NCBI GenBank assembly: GCA_012861695.1
Contig: JAAOOA010000002.1
Location: 36,163,244-36,227,243 of the forward strand
DNA: 64,000 bases
From: Trematomus loennbergii
Lineage: Eukaryota; Chordata; Actinopteri; Perciformes; Nototheniidae
Direction: 5' to 3'
Positions within the stretch are counted from its first letter, which is position 1, and the number at the start of each line of letters is the position of its first letter. Of this stretch, positions 28,301 to 36,577 are shown one piece after another. The notes under the pieces are model-generated. The model was not told the DNA's origin, did no database searches, and saw only the letters and a list, made by a program, of their open reading frames with translations. The translations under genes were made by a program, and so were the position numbers.

Positions 28301-30125
28301 AATGTAGCTTTCAACACCTTCCTTGCGGTGGATGACCCCGGCGCTTTAGCTCTAGTGAGACAACCTGGGTCAGATGGTTTCAGAATAGATTCCTCAGCTC
28401 TCTTCCAGGTCAGTATGAATGTTAAGCGCTACAAACACATTCAGCACACACACCCACGTCCTTATTCTCAAATCCTTAATGCATCCTAGTTTGTGTTATG
28501 TTTGTGCTGGAATTTACATTTTTGGCATCCTGCTGTGTAAAGAGCAAGTGAAAAGAGCAAGATAAAAAGTATGTATACTGTTCAAGGGTCATAGAAAGTA
28601 ACCTTAAAAGATGTTTGTTTTTCTCTGACTTTTCACTTTGTTTTCTTATCATGGCGAGAGAGAAAAGGTCAATGACCTGACAATCTGCGTGGAAACCTTT
28701 TTGCAATTCAGCAATCCAGTAGAAACTAAAAAACCAAACACAGCACAGATTGTAAAGGGAGCTAAGTAACGCTAAAGAGCTTATAGAAGCTTTAGATATT
28801 TATAACACAATGAGATTAAATGAGATTGAAATAAACAAATAAAAACATTACACACATACTGAGCACACTAATTATGGCTCAGTTGTTTAACTTATATTTT
28901 GACAGTGATGGAAAGGGTATTATTTAAAAAGATTAGTTTTTTCCAATGGCGGAAAAGGTTTTGTTCTTCAACTCTATTCTACAGTAACTGCACAAGGCAC
29001 ACATTGAGTTTGAGGTGGCATCATAAGTTGGCTAGATATAAACTAGTACGGAAAAAATGCCACAACAAACATGGACACTCTTTATTGAAGGCAAGCATCA
29101 CTGACAGCAGCTGCATTTTGAACAGTGGTAAAAGTATATCATGGTGTTTTTCTTTTATTAGTTAAAGGTGGGGTATGTAATTTATTTCAGAAACACTTTT
29201 TGTTATATTCCATGGAATGCTCTTAACATCCCGATAGCAATGAATATCTTAAGTGCTTTGACAATAAATACATAAAAAAATGTCATCTGTGGAAGCCGTA
29301 GCGCTGTAAAAAGCACGACCAATCATCTGAGCCAGCCCGGCTAAAATAACTGGATGGCCTACCTGCCTGTCAGCCTTCCATCTGTGCCCAAACTTATCTC
29401 GTGCCCTCATTGGTCATGTGCGTGTTCGTGTGTGTTGGAGGAGGGGCTCTGCAAGGAAGTGGCAGATTTTTTCCGGTTGTGGATTTTCAAATTCAGAAAA
29501 AATCCACACTCGAGCTGGTTTCTCCAAAATTACATACCCCACCTTTAAGGATAAAGAAAACAGCAGATTTTCTGAAAATCGAAAGTATATAATATTTTCT
29601 AACTATAACTGTTACTCTCTTCAGGTGTCTGCAGGGAGGGAATGGTTTATTCACACCATCTACACTGTCCGTTCTCGGAATAACGCTAACCGTGGCATAG
29701 GTAAGAGAAGCCTTGAGTACCATGTAATGAGCCAGCAAACAAGCCTACTTCCAAAGGGTCAACATCGAGCAAGAAGATCAGCCAACGATGTGTCAGACGT
29801 AATAGAAGACATTGGTCAGAGTAACAACCGCGGCACCAACATCCTCCACATCGCGCTGGATCGCAGCAGCCAGCAGAGGACGAGCCCAGAGAGAGAGATC
29901 TTCACCAAAGGGATCATCCCGCGTGAACTCAACCAGAAGGACAACAGTGATGACGGACTAGTGTTGATCATCGGGGTCTTTGTGGGGCTGCTCCTCACGG
30001 TGCTCATCATTATCGTGGTGGTGCTACTGGTGCGGTCCAAGCGAGTGAAGAAAGATGTACCGAAGAAGTCCAGCAGCGCAGAGCCCATGATGACACAAGC
30101 CATCAGTGACAGCTCAGAGGTCTAA
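4021..30125 (+). CDS. frem2: FREM2, 3' portion (22 exons, five Calx-beta domains to C-terminus)
   Basis: FREM2 is a very large extracellular matrix adhesion protein. With FRAS1 and FREM1 it forms the Fraser complex under epithelia (sublamina densa of the basement membrane); loss gives fin or skin blistering. Exons: 4021-4167, 7584-7814, 9643-9768, 10502-10752, 18904-19053, 19894-20103, 20196-20393, 20494-20658, 20977-21158, 21243-21373, 21473-21628, 21894-22197, 22404-22535, 22730-23061, 25186-25378, 25487-25591, 25892-26019, 26095-26229, 27608-27732, 27985-28171, 28262-28408, 29625-30125. All have AG/GT borders and matching phases, giving about 1412 residues, close to the equivalent part of human FREM2 as I remember it (3169 aa in total). 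The 12 CSPG repeats and start codon lie upstream of base 1. Five one-base deletions break the frame in four exons. FREM3 was considered, but the Calx-beta sequence and the S-S-E-V end fit FREM2. The a or b fish copy is not resolved. Confidence 0.95.
7815..9642 (+). other. frem2 intron with GA microsatellite
   Basis: A non-coding 1.8-kb intron between Calx-beta modules 1 and 2. It contains a (GA)n tract at 8903-8979. The Leu-Ser repeat frame on the opposite strand is a by-product of that tract. Confidence 0.85.
8903..8979. repeat. (GA)n microsatellite
   Basis: About 77 bases of almost pure GA dinucleotide with one early GGA interruption, inside a frem2 intron. Confidence 0.97.
9643..10752 (+). 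other. frem2: frem2 Calx-beta domain 2, with a one-base frame break
   Basis: Exons 9643-9768 (126 nt) and 10502-10752 (251 nt) encode the second Calx-beta module. Landmarks are [46 protein letters not shown] and [12 protein letters not shown]. After EDEE the frame is lost: the expected continuation [14 protein letters not shown] is found one base out of frame. All neighbouring exons here are phase 1-1 and divisible by three; this one is 251 rather than 252, so one base is missing near 10655-10660. The intron 9769-10501 carries a short inverted-repeat transposon. Confidence 0.9.
9928..10414. mobile_element. MITE, TTAA-bounded, AGGTCCCCTATT type
   Basis: The segment begins TTAA-AGGTCCCCTATTATAC and ends GCACAATAGGTCCCCT-TTAA. 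The reverse complement of the right end reads AGGGGACCTATTGTGC, so the ends are imperfect inverted repeats bounded by TTAA. It has no coding capacity and occupies most of the intron between the two exons of Calx-beta 2. A relative with ends of the same kind lies at 15314. TTAA duplication is typical of piggyBac-type transposition; the family assignment is inference. Confidence 0.6.
12258..12720. repeat. Interspersed repeat, family not assigned
   Basis: After a T-rich run the sequence reads CCTTTATTTATCCAGGTGTA, then CCCATTGAGATCATTGATCT, then CTTTTTCAAGGGAGACCTG. I recognise this module as recurring in many copies across fish genomes. The copy continues with an A-rich stretch and a segment mentioning no protein domain. 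Boundaries are approximate and the class (LINE tail, SINE or other) is not determinable by eye. Confidence 0.5.
13215..13380. repeat. Interrupted (TG)n microsatellite
   Basis: About 166 bases of TG dinucleotide broken by several GG and TTG interruptions. It gives false Cys-Val and His-Thr frames on both strands. It lies inside the 8.1-kb frem2 intron. Confidence 0.97.
15314..15778. mobile_element. MITE related to the 9928 element, right end decayed
   Basis: It starts TTAAAAGGGGCCCTATTGTG, the same terminal motif as the inverted end of the element at 9928. It runs through the usual mid-section (TGACATCACTATGTAAC, ACCAATCACAACAGAGCC, AGAGCGGACTGAGCTC) to GAACCTGGAAATTAGCATAA. The matching terminal CCCCTTTAA on the right has decayed. 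No protein is encoded. Confidence 0.55.
18904..20103 (+). other. frem2: frem2 Calx-beta domain 3 (two exons)
   Basis: Exons 18904-19053 (150 nt) and 19894-20103 (210 nt), both phase 1-1, encode the third Calx-beta module: [39 protein letters not shown], then [35 protein letters not shown] and LRMPMNG, ending in INDSVSD. Both exons are intact. The intervening intron (19054-19893) shows nothing remarkable. Confidence 0.93.
20196..20658 (+). other. frem2: frem2 Calx-beta domain 4 (two exons)
   Basis: Exons 20196-20393 (198 nt) and 20494-20658 (165 nt) encode [55 protein letters not shown], then [19 protein letters not shown] and [12 protein letters not shown]. The acidic loop [10 protein letters not shown] and terminal KDDGD fit the Ca2+-binding edges of the fold. 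Introns on either side are only about 90-320 bases, unlike the long introns upstream. An inverted repeat (20737-20777) lies in the following intron. Confidence 0.93.
20977..21373 (+). other. frem2: frem2 Calx-beta domain 5, with a one-base frame break
   Basis: Exons 20977-21158 (182 nt) and 21243-21373 (131 nt) encode the fifth and last Calx-beta module: [55 protein letters not shown]. Between SVVRI and the next strand the frame meets TAG. Adding one base at about 21055 restores the family motif P-V-L-R-x-G-D-x-S-K-V-S. Phase 1-1 requires 183 nt; 182 are present. The last border switches to phase 0, marking the end of the Calx-beta array. Confidence 0.9.
21473..28408 (+). other. frem2: frem2 C-terminal ectodomain (11 exons)
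   Basis: This conserved, unnamed region between the Calx-beta array and the membrane is encoded by 11 exons from 21473 to 28408. Landmarks are [27 protein letters not shown] [38 protein letters not shown], the Cys-rich [70 protein letters not shown] and [12 protein letters not shown]. Exons 27608-27732 and 27985-28171 together lack three bases (near 27662, 27703 and 28134). The 2.1-kb intron 23062-25185 and the 1.4-kb intron 26230-27607 contain no feature I can name. Confidence 0.92.
29162..29548. mobile_element. MITE with perfect 20+ bp inverted ends, TTAA-flanked
   Basis: The left end TTAAAGGTGGGGTATGTAAT is matched exactly, inverted, by the right end ATTACATACCCCACCTTTAA. If TTAA is the target duplication, the inverted repeat proper starts AGGTGGGGTATG, as in piggyBac-derived MITEs. 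The element is 387 bp, non-coding and young-looking at its ends. It sits in the last frem2 intron, its right end 76 bases before the final exon. Confidence 0.8.
29625..30125 (+). other. frem2: frem2 last exon: juxtamembrane, membrane span, PDZ-ligand tail
   Basis: The exon starts after TCTCTTCAG and reads [29 protein letters not shown]. It then gives a basic R-A-R-R site (codons 29766-29777) that fits furin-type cleavage, the motif [12 protein letters not shown], and one 25-residue hydrophobic span (29958-30032, [15 protein letters not shown] onward). A basic stop-transfer (RSKRVKK) and a short tail ending D-S-S-E-V then TAA follow. The last three residues S-E-V form a class I PDZ ligand; FRAS1 and FREM2 tails are known to bind GRIP1. 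The reading frame is open upstream into the intron, but the acceptor at 29624 decides the border. Confidence 0.93.
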
Positions 30126-31364
30126 CAGACTGATGATAGAGAGTTACCATTAATATTTTTCTTTTGCAAGTGCCTCACATTTAGATAAAAGATTGAAGAT
30201 TGTGTGTGAAGCAACACAAACTACAAGAGCTTTGATTCTATTCAGAAATCTACTTGAAATACTGCATCACTTCCACAACTGGGAAATGGTTGGGACACTC
30301 ACTTATTTGAGACGGACTTTGTTAGCGGCTGTTTTAAGGTTCTAATGGAGTTTTCAGCACTCACTTATTGATTTGCTTTTTTATGCCACTTGATCCCAAA
30401 AAGGTGTTTTTACGTTTCCAAAGGTGCTACAGAAGATGCCTCTTAACTTGGATGGCAATTGGTGTCTTACTGAGCAGGTCAAGAGATGGTGGATATAACA
30501 AATAATGCAGTTGTTAACGGCAGTCTTTGTATGTTTGATTTTCTGCATCAAGACACTGTCCACAGTCTGCTTACACTGGTTCAACCTGTCTGTTCTTATA
30601 GAGAATGATTTGTCCTTAGATTCAGTGCGTGCCTAAGAAATCACATCATTTTGAGGTTTTATGTTGTACGTTATGATTTGTCCTGTGTGATGATCAGTAA
30701 GACATCAAAGTGAAAAACAATTTCACATTTGTTTGTTGTGTTCATGATTTAGCATGCATTTAATTTTGTTTTGTTTTTTTATCGTAAAAATAAGTCAAAA
30801 TGCTGATTTGAATGGAGTTGTTGCAAATGTGTCTAATCTACTGTATTTCCATTAGTGTGTTTTTTACACTGTATCACCTGAACAACAGTATTTATCAATG
30901 GCCACATTTTAACTCCCCTCTAATATTTAGTATTATCTTTCAAACTTATAATTGACACTTGGCACTAAATCAAAAAAGAAAAGTAAAACTGTTAGAGTCT
31001 GTAGTAATGATTTGACTTTCAAGACAGCTGGACTGCAATGTACAGTGTACTATAATAGCGGTTCCAGATCCACTTTCTCCAACAGGAACCATTTCCACTC
31101 TAAACTATTACATTTTTAAATCCATTTAAACAACACAATTAGCCACTATACTTAAAGGGAATTAAATGTTTTACCTTGACTCATCATACATTCAGAACTG
31201 CTGTCCTCCCCCCTATCAATCACTTTGAAATGTATCTATTTATTTTGTGTGCTTGTCATTTAGCGCAGAAACAAATCATAATATCCTTACCTCTCCCTTT
31301 ATGATTTAGTTTGAACCCATTGTTCTCAAATTCTAATTGTAATGTAATTCAGATTTCAATGTAC

Positions 31365-31370
31365 AATAAA
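31365..31370 (+). promoter_or_regulatory. Candidate frem2 polyadenylation signal (proximal)
   Basis: AATAAA in the context GTACAATAAACATA, 1.2 kb after the frem2 stop codon. Confidence 0.45.
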
Positions 31371-31840
31371 CATATACAGGTTATGTATACGTTTTAGTTT
31401 TCCAGATGCAGGCACAGGATTGCCAAACAATCTGATTACCTCATACTACTGTATATCCTTTGATAGACTCTAATCACTACTCTATAAATGTCAAGTTTAT
31501 TTGCAATTTTATTTTGAAATTGAATACAATGCTATGCAACCTGTGAAATCATACCTTCATGAAATGTTTACCCCAAGTATGATTCTTTTCAGTGCACATT
31601 TTACATTTGCTTGCGTATCTAGGTTTGACACTGTATCAATGTACTGCGGTTCTTTTATTCCACTCTAATGCTTTGAGTGCATCCTGAGTTTTTTTATGCA
31701 CATGTATGTATGTATATACTTATGTATTGCCTATAAATATACCATTTGGATGTATTGGGAATGGTTACTGTTAAAACAAATGCATAATGTATGTGATGTA
31801 AGTATTTGTAACATAGACCAGAAGCACAGCATGGTCTGCA

Positions 31841-31846
31841 AATAAA
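31841..31846 (+). promoter_or_regulatory. Candidate frem2 polyadenylation signal (distal)
   Basis: AATAAA in the context CTGCAAATAAAATAATTT, 1.7 kb after the stop and followed by a T-rich segment. Confidence 0.4.
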
Positions 31847-31870
31847 ATAATTTTTCAAGAAGTTTTGTTT

Positions 31871-32416
31871 TTTGATTAAACACATGTTTTAGCTTGAAGC
31901 TTCTTTGAACAATTATCCCATTTATTTGTAATAGATGTAAAGCTTTTCCTTAAAACATTGTTAAAAAAAGGCTGTATAGAAATCTATAAATATACCTATA
32001 CCTTAAACCCCCCAAAATGGAAATCCCACATCATATCATGTACCTAGATTTGTATTATTTCCATGGTGCAAAAAGGTAAAGAACAATCAGAAATGCAATA
32101 ATCAATATGACTTTTTCAACAATTAACTTAATCAAACAACAGCAACTGTTCTGTAAATATCATCTGCATCATGTGACTATCTACTTAACAGACAGTATTG
32201 TTTAGATGTTTATAACGTTTTTAGCTACATCCTTGAATAATGCATTCAATTTGAAGTGCAATTGATGTTATTTTTAGAATTTAAAACAACATTTTAAATT
32301 GTGCTTACTTAACCTATTTCACTTTAGTTTTACAAGCACATTTAGAAACATCCAAATTTGCTCCGTGCAAGTCAAGCATAACATCAGTCATACAACGAGT
32401 CAGTAAACCATGTGCT
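31871..32416. other. Convergent intergenic spacer between frem2 and trim3
   Basis: About 0.55 kb of AT-rich sequence between the likely 3' ends of the two convergent genes. I see no gene or repeat in it. The true size depends on which polyadenylation sites are used. Confidence 0.5.
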
Positions 32417-34361
32417 TTTATTACCAGTGCATATTCATAAAGAAAACACAACAGTTTGTATTGGTGTGACACAGCATAGGGTAAAATGCTTCAGAAACAT
32501 CTGAAAAGGTGGAGCCTTCGACTCTTGAAAGATGTCTGGGCTTCTGCTTGGCAACAAGTCAAACAACAGATCAGGTGCACGGAAAACAGCAGCTTCCTGG
32601 TTGTCTCAACAGGTGAAATCAGGTCACATCCTGTAGGTCTGAAAGTCTCGACACTTGGGATTGTGAATGTTGGTGTGTGAGTGTTTAGCACAGTGCTGTG
32701 GGTAATTATTTCAGACCAGGAAGTTGCCTTTTTCCTGCACCATGGTCACTATTCTGCTGTGGCACCAGATTTTCTCATGACATTACACAGAATGAACACT
32801 AGGCAGAGCAAGAGCACCAACAGCTCTACTGGTACAGGTTTCTACTTGAAAATCATGGCTTGATGCAGTGCAGGCAGAAACTCAGATCTAAAAGCGTTTT
32901 CTTAGATAGCAGTATAATAGGTGAGTGTTTTCTAAAGCGTGGATGAGTTTGCTGGCAAATGCCATCTAATAAACTATCATTCATAGATAGTTGTAACTGG
33001 TTCCTATGTGAAAGCCCACTGTAAAACGGGGTTCATATTCCATCCCATTCATTGTTGTGGTCTTGGATCCAAAGTATATGTGCACAGAATAACAGTTTTA
33101 TCTCAAAGCTGCCAATGTCTCTCTTTAAAGCTGATCAACAATAAAGAAATAAATTATAGTATTGACGTTTTTCCATTGGCATGCTAATCTAATTCGGATG
33201 GATTTCCTGAGATATGTGTTTCATTTCTGGTTTGTAACCGTTAGGACTTTAATAAATAAAAGGCAAAACAATATCTATCTATTAGCCCTTATTTAAGACA
33301 GGGAAACTTAGAAATCCTTGAACAAAACGAAAACAAAGATGGGTTTGTAGTTTTGAAAAGAGAAAATCGTGTCAAAATGTTCCAAATATGTGGAGATACT
33401 GACTCCTGATTTAAGATGAAATGTCCTTTTTTACGGAAAGTGTGAAGCTCTAAAGAAAAAAATCACATCAATATAGAAAAATAATTTTTAAATGCTGAGC
33501 TAGTGTATAAAATAAATAGCCTTTTTTTTCCCCATTTTGTTTTTTTTCCCCTTTTAAAACAATAGATATTAACAAAAACAAATATTGTGCTGCTTACATT
33601 AGCAATAAATATGACACTTCATTTAAGCATGTGCTGGGTATGTTTAGAAAGCACACTTTTTTTAACAGCTGCCATAAACACGTTTAGAATCCTTGACTGC
33701 TGTTCTCTGTATAACCAAAAGGCTGCGTATTTCAAAATCATAGCACATACATACGGAGTGATCTAATATACACAATATACATTTATGTATATACATTACA
33801 TACAGCAAATCAATGCACGGATGGTGGTGATATCTTTATGTGAGTCGTCAGTAAATGAAACATTTTATATATTTCATTACTGGAGAAGCGTAGCGCTGTT
33901 TTAATTTTACTGTAAGCATTAACTAGTTTATGAGAAAAGCAACCGATGTGGACACTGTGTTGTTGCCTAGGCATTAAGATAAAATAAAAGGTCATGCAAT
34001 TGAACAAGTTATGGCTCATTTAATACTTCACTCTATATCCTACCCTGCCCGGTCTCAAATAAAGTGTTGTGTAATAATACCATCAACAGCGTACAAGACA
34101 AAAAAAAGCTTTTGAAAGTTCTCTAAAACTGTTTATAGCTTTATGTCCATTACTTGTCCCAAGGATGCTACATTATCCAACTTTAAAAACAACCTTCAAT
34201 ACACATCAAAAGGAGGGGAAACTCAGACACTTAATTATATCCAGGAGAACAGCTGATGTGCACATCAAAAGGGTGCATTGGAAAGGTCATTGCACCCTGT
34301 GGAATACATTGGTTGTGTCGTTGTCAGTGCTTGCCGTGGTGAAGATGGCGGTGTCAGGTTT
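32417..34361 (-). other. trim3: trim3 3' untranslated region
   Basis: Sequence downstream of the trim3 stop on the minus strand. A minus-strand AATAAA (TTTATT on the + strand) lies at 32417-32422, giving a 3' UTR of about 1.9 kb if used. It is AT-rich with long A and T runs and no coding potential. Confidence 0.5.
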
Positions 34362-36577
34362 CTACTGTAGGTAGCGGTAGACCTTGAAGCAATGGTTCCC
34401 AGAGTCTGCCACTGCCACATGACCATCAGAGGTGAGGGACAAGCCCTGGGGGCCATAAAGAGGGTCCGCTGTCGTGTTGATGTAGGACAGGAAGGACCCT
34501 GAGCTGTCAAACACCTGGTTGGTTACACAGCACAGAGGAAAAGGTTAGTTATATACTTACAAAGTCGGTCTCTGACGTAAATGAGAAAAGGTTTTTCCTT
34601 AAAACTAACCTGGATCCGACTGTTGCCCCAATCAGCCACGATGATATTTCCATTGGCATCCACAGCCACGCCCGTTGGAGCATTAAACTGGCCATTCCCC
34701 TCCCCATGGGAGCCAAATTTAAACAGGAACTCCCCATCTGCATTGTAAACCTGCAGGAGAAATTACACAGGAAGGAATGTGTAAAAGATTACACTGCTGT
34801 GACACATATCACAAATATATACCAAACAAAAAGGGACAAATAATAGAAAACAACACAGCACAAGTGATGTGAACTCAGGAAAAGGTTTGCTGTATTCCTT
34901 TGGAAGTAAACTTGATTCAAATATAGTCATTTTAATATATGTACATACTTGCAACAAGCCTTACCTTGACTGAATGGTTGTGAAAGTCTGTTACCACAAT
35001 TTCATTTTTGTTATTCACAGCCACAAAGTGAGGACCTGAAAGCAGCAGAGAAGAACGAGAGGTAAAGAGAAAAACGATGAGTCATCCACTGCTATACAAC
35101 ATACAACAGGATGTTCCCCACTATTTTTGGACTACAGGACACACAGGACACACAGATGACGTGGGACAACACGTGAGAAACCACAGAGCATAAACACGTA
35201 CAAAGAACATAGAATAGTTTACATTCACAGTGACTTCATTACTTACTGAAAACAGGGCCAGATTTACTAAGCTTTTGTTCCAGTGCAATGTTTGCACCAC
35301 TTTTTTCTAAAAGGAAAGAAAAAAGTCCAAGTGAGAAATTAAATTGAAAGAACGGGTGATTTCCAACTGAAATACTGCTGTCAACAACTGAAGCAGTAAA
35401 AATGAGGGACTTCAGTAATGCAAGCAAATCCTATCAAGACGTGATTGTTCTCCCAAACATTATAGTGAAAAGCAAAAGACAGGGAGAACATCTTCACATT
35501 ATTTCCATGCATTAGTGTGCATTATGAACTTTTGCCTCTTTGCAGCTCTGCCTTGTGCCGTGATGATCAGGTGCATGTTAACAGACCTGTGGGACAATGG
35601 CTATAATTTTTAAACAAAATAATTAAACAAGCAGCTATACATGCTAACATTAGATTAAGTCTAAAAATAAAAGGAGGATAAAAAAACATGCCGATATCTT
35701 AATAAATTATAATTCAAATCGACATTCCTTTAGAGCATAAAGCATGAAGGAAATCTGTAATTCTGGCCCAACCACATGCCCTGAGCATCATTTGGTGTAC
35801 ATATTTTCTTCCTGCAAGAAGATCGATTCAATGATAATACCATTTATTAATACATTTAGACAGTACCTGCAAAGTGTCGGTCTGATGTTCCTCTGGCTCC
35901 GAACTTTGTCACCAGCTTCCCATTTGATTGAAATATGAAGACACAGCAGGCCTTATTATCAACGGTGATGATATGTCCGTTCTTATCCACAGCCACGCCC
36001 TTCGGTCCCATCAATCTCCCAGCCCCGATTTTGCTCTGCGAGAGCCACAGGGAAACTTGAGTCATCCAGAGAAACAGTTGTGAAGTGTGTGAAGTGTGAA
36101 GTGTGTGAAGTGTGTGAAGTGTGTGAAGTGTGTGCAGTTCTTCTTGGCTGAGACCATTTACCTTGAACTTTCCATCTGAGGAGAAGATGCTAATCCATCT
36201 GTTGTCGTAATCAGCCACAATGATGTCACCGTTCACGTCCACTGTGACCCCTGTGGGGCGCTGCAGCTGCCCCGGGGAACGACCTCTGACCCCAAACCTC
36301 ATCTTGAACTGGCCATCATTTGAGAATACCTAGAAAAAGAGAATTTTCTATTACTCCAAAGCCTGAACAATTTAATAATGATAATAATAAATAATTATTT
36401 CTCTCCGACAGATAAGACACAAGACTAAGTTAATCGATGCAACGATAAATTCCATTTTTATTTCGACACTGACCTGTATACACTGGTTGTTGCTGTCTGC
36501 CACCACAATCCGTCCATTGCTGGCGGTAGAGATGCCTTGTAGGTTGGTAAATTCTCCTTTATCTCGCCCTCTTGTTC
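34362..36577 (-). other. trim3: trim3 NHL beta-propeller (six exons)
   Basis: Six exons carry the NHL repeats: [13 protein letters not shown] and [25 protein letters not shown] and [29 protein letters not shown] and [46 protein letters not shown] and [29 protein letters not shown]. The propeller binds substrates or RNA in TRIM-NHL proteins. All six exons are in frame with proper splice sites. The intron at 36036-36161 contains a short GTGTGAA tandem repeat. Confidence 0.93.

Larger units (their letters stand above)
30126..31870 (+). other. frem2: frem2 3' untranslated region
   Basis: AT-rich, non-coding sequence follows the TAA. AATAAA signals occur at 31365-31370 and 31841-31846, so the transcript probably ends shortly after one of them. 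There are no coding features on either strand. Confidence 0.6.

Noticed and set aside
29418..30125. 235-residue frame starting inside the last frem2 intron
   Set aside because: The first 69 codons are MITE and intron sequence; the acceptor at 29624 and family alignment set the true exon start at 29625.
4021..30125. Identification of the first gene as FREM3
   Set aside because: The Calx-beta and C-terminal sequence with membrane span and S-S-E-V tail match FREM2; the neighbour is trim3, not trim2.
36076..36135. Short regular repeats resembling a CRISPR-type array
   Set aside because: Simple 9-base tandem without spacers, in a vertebrate intron.
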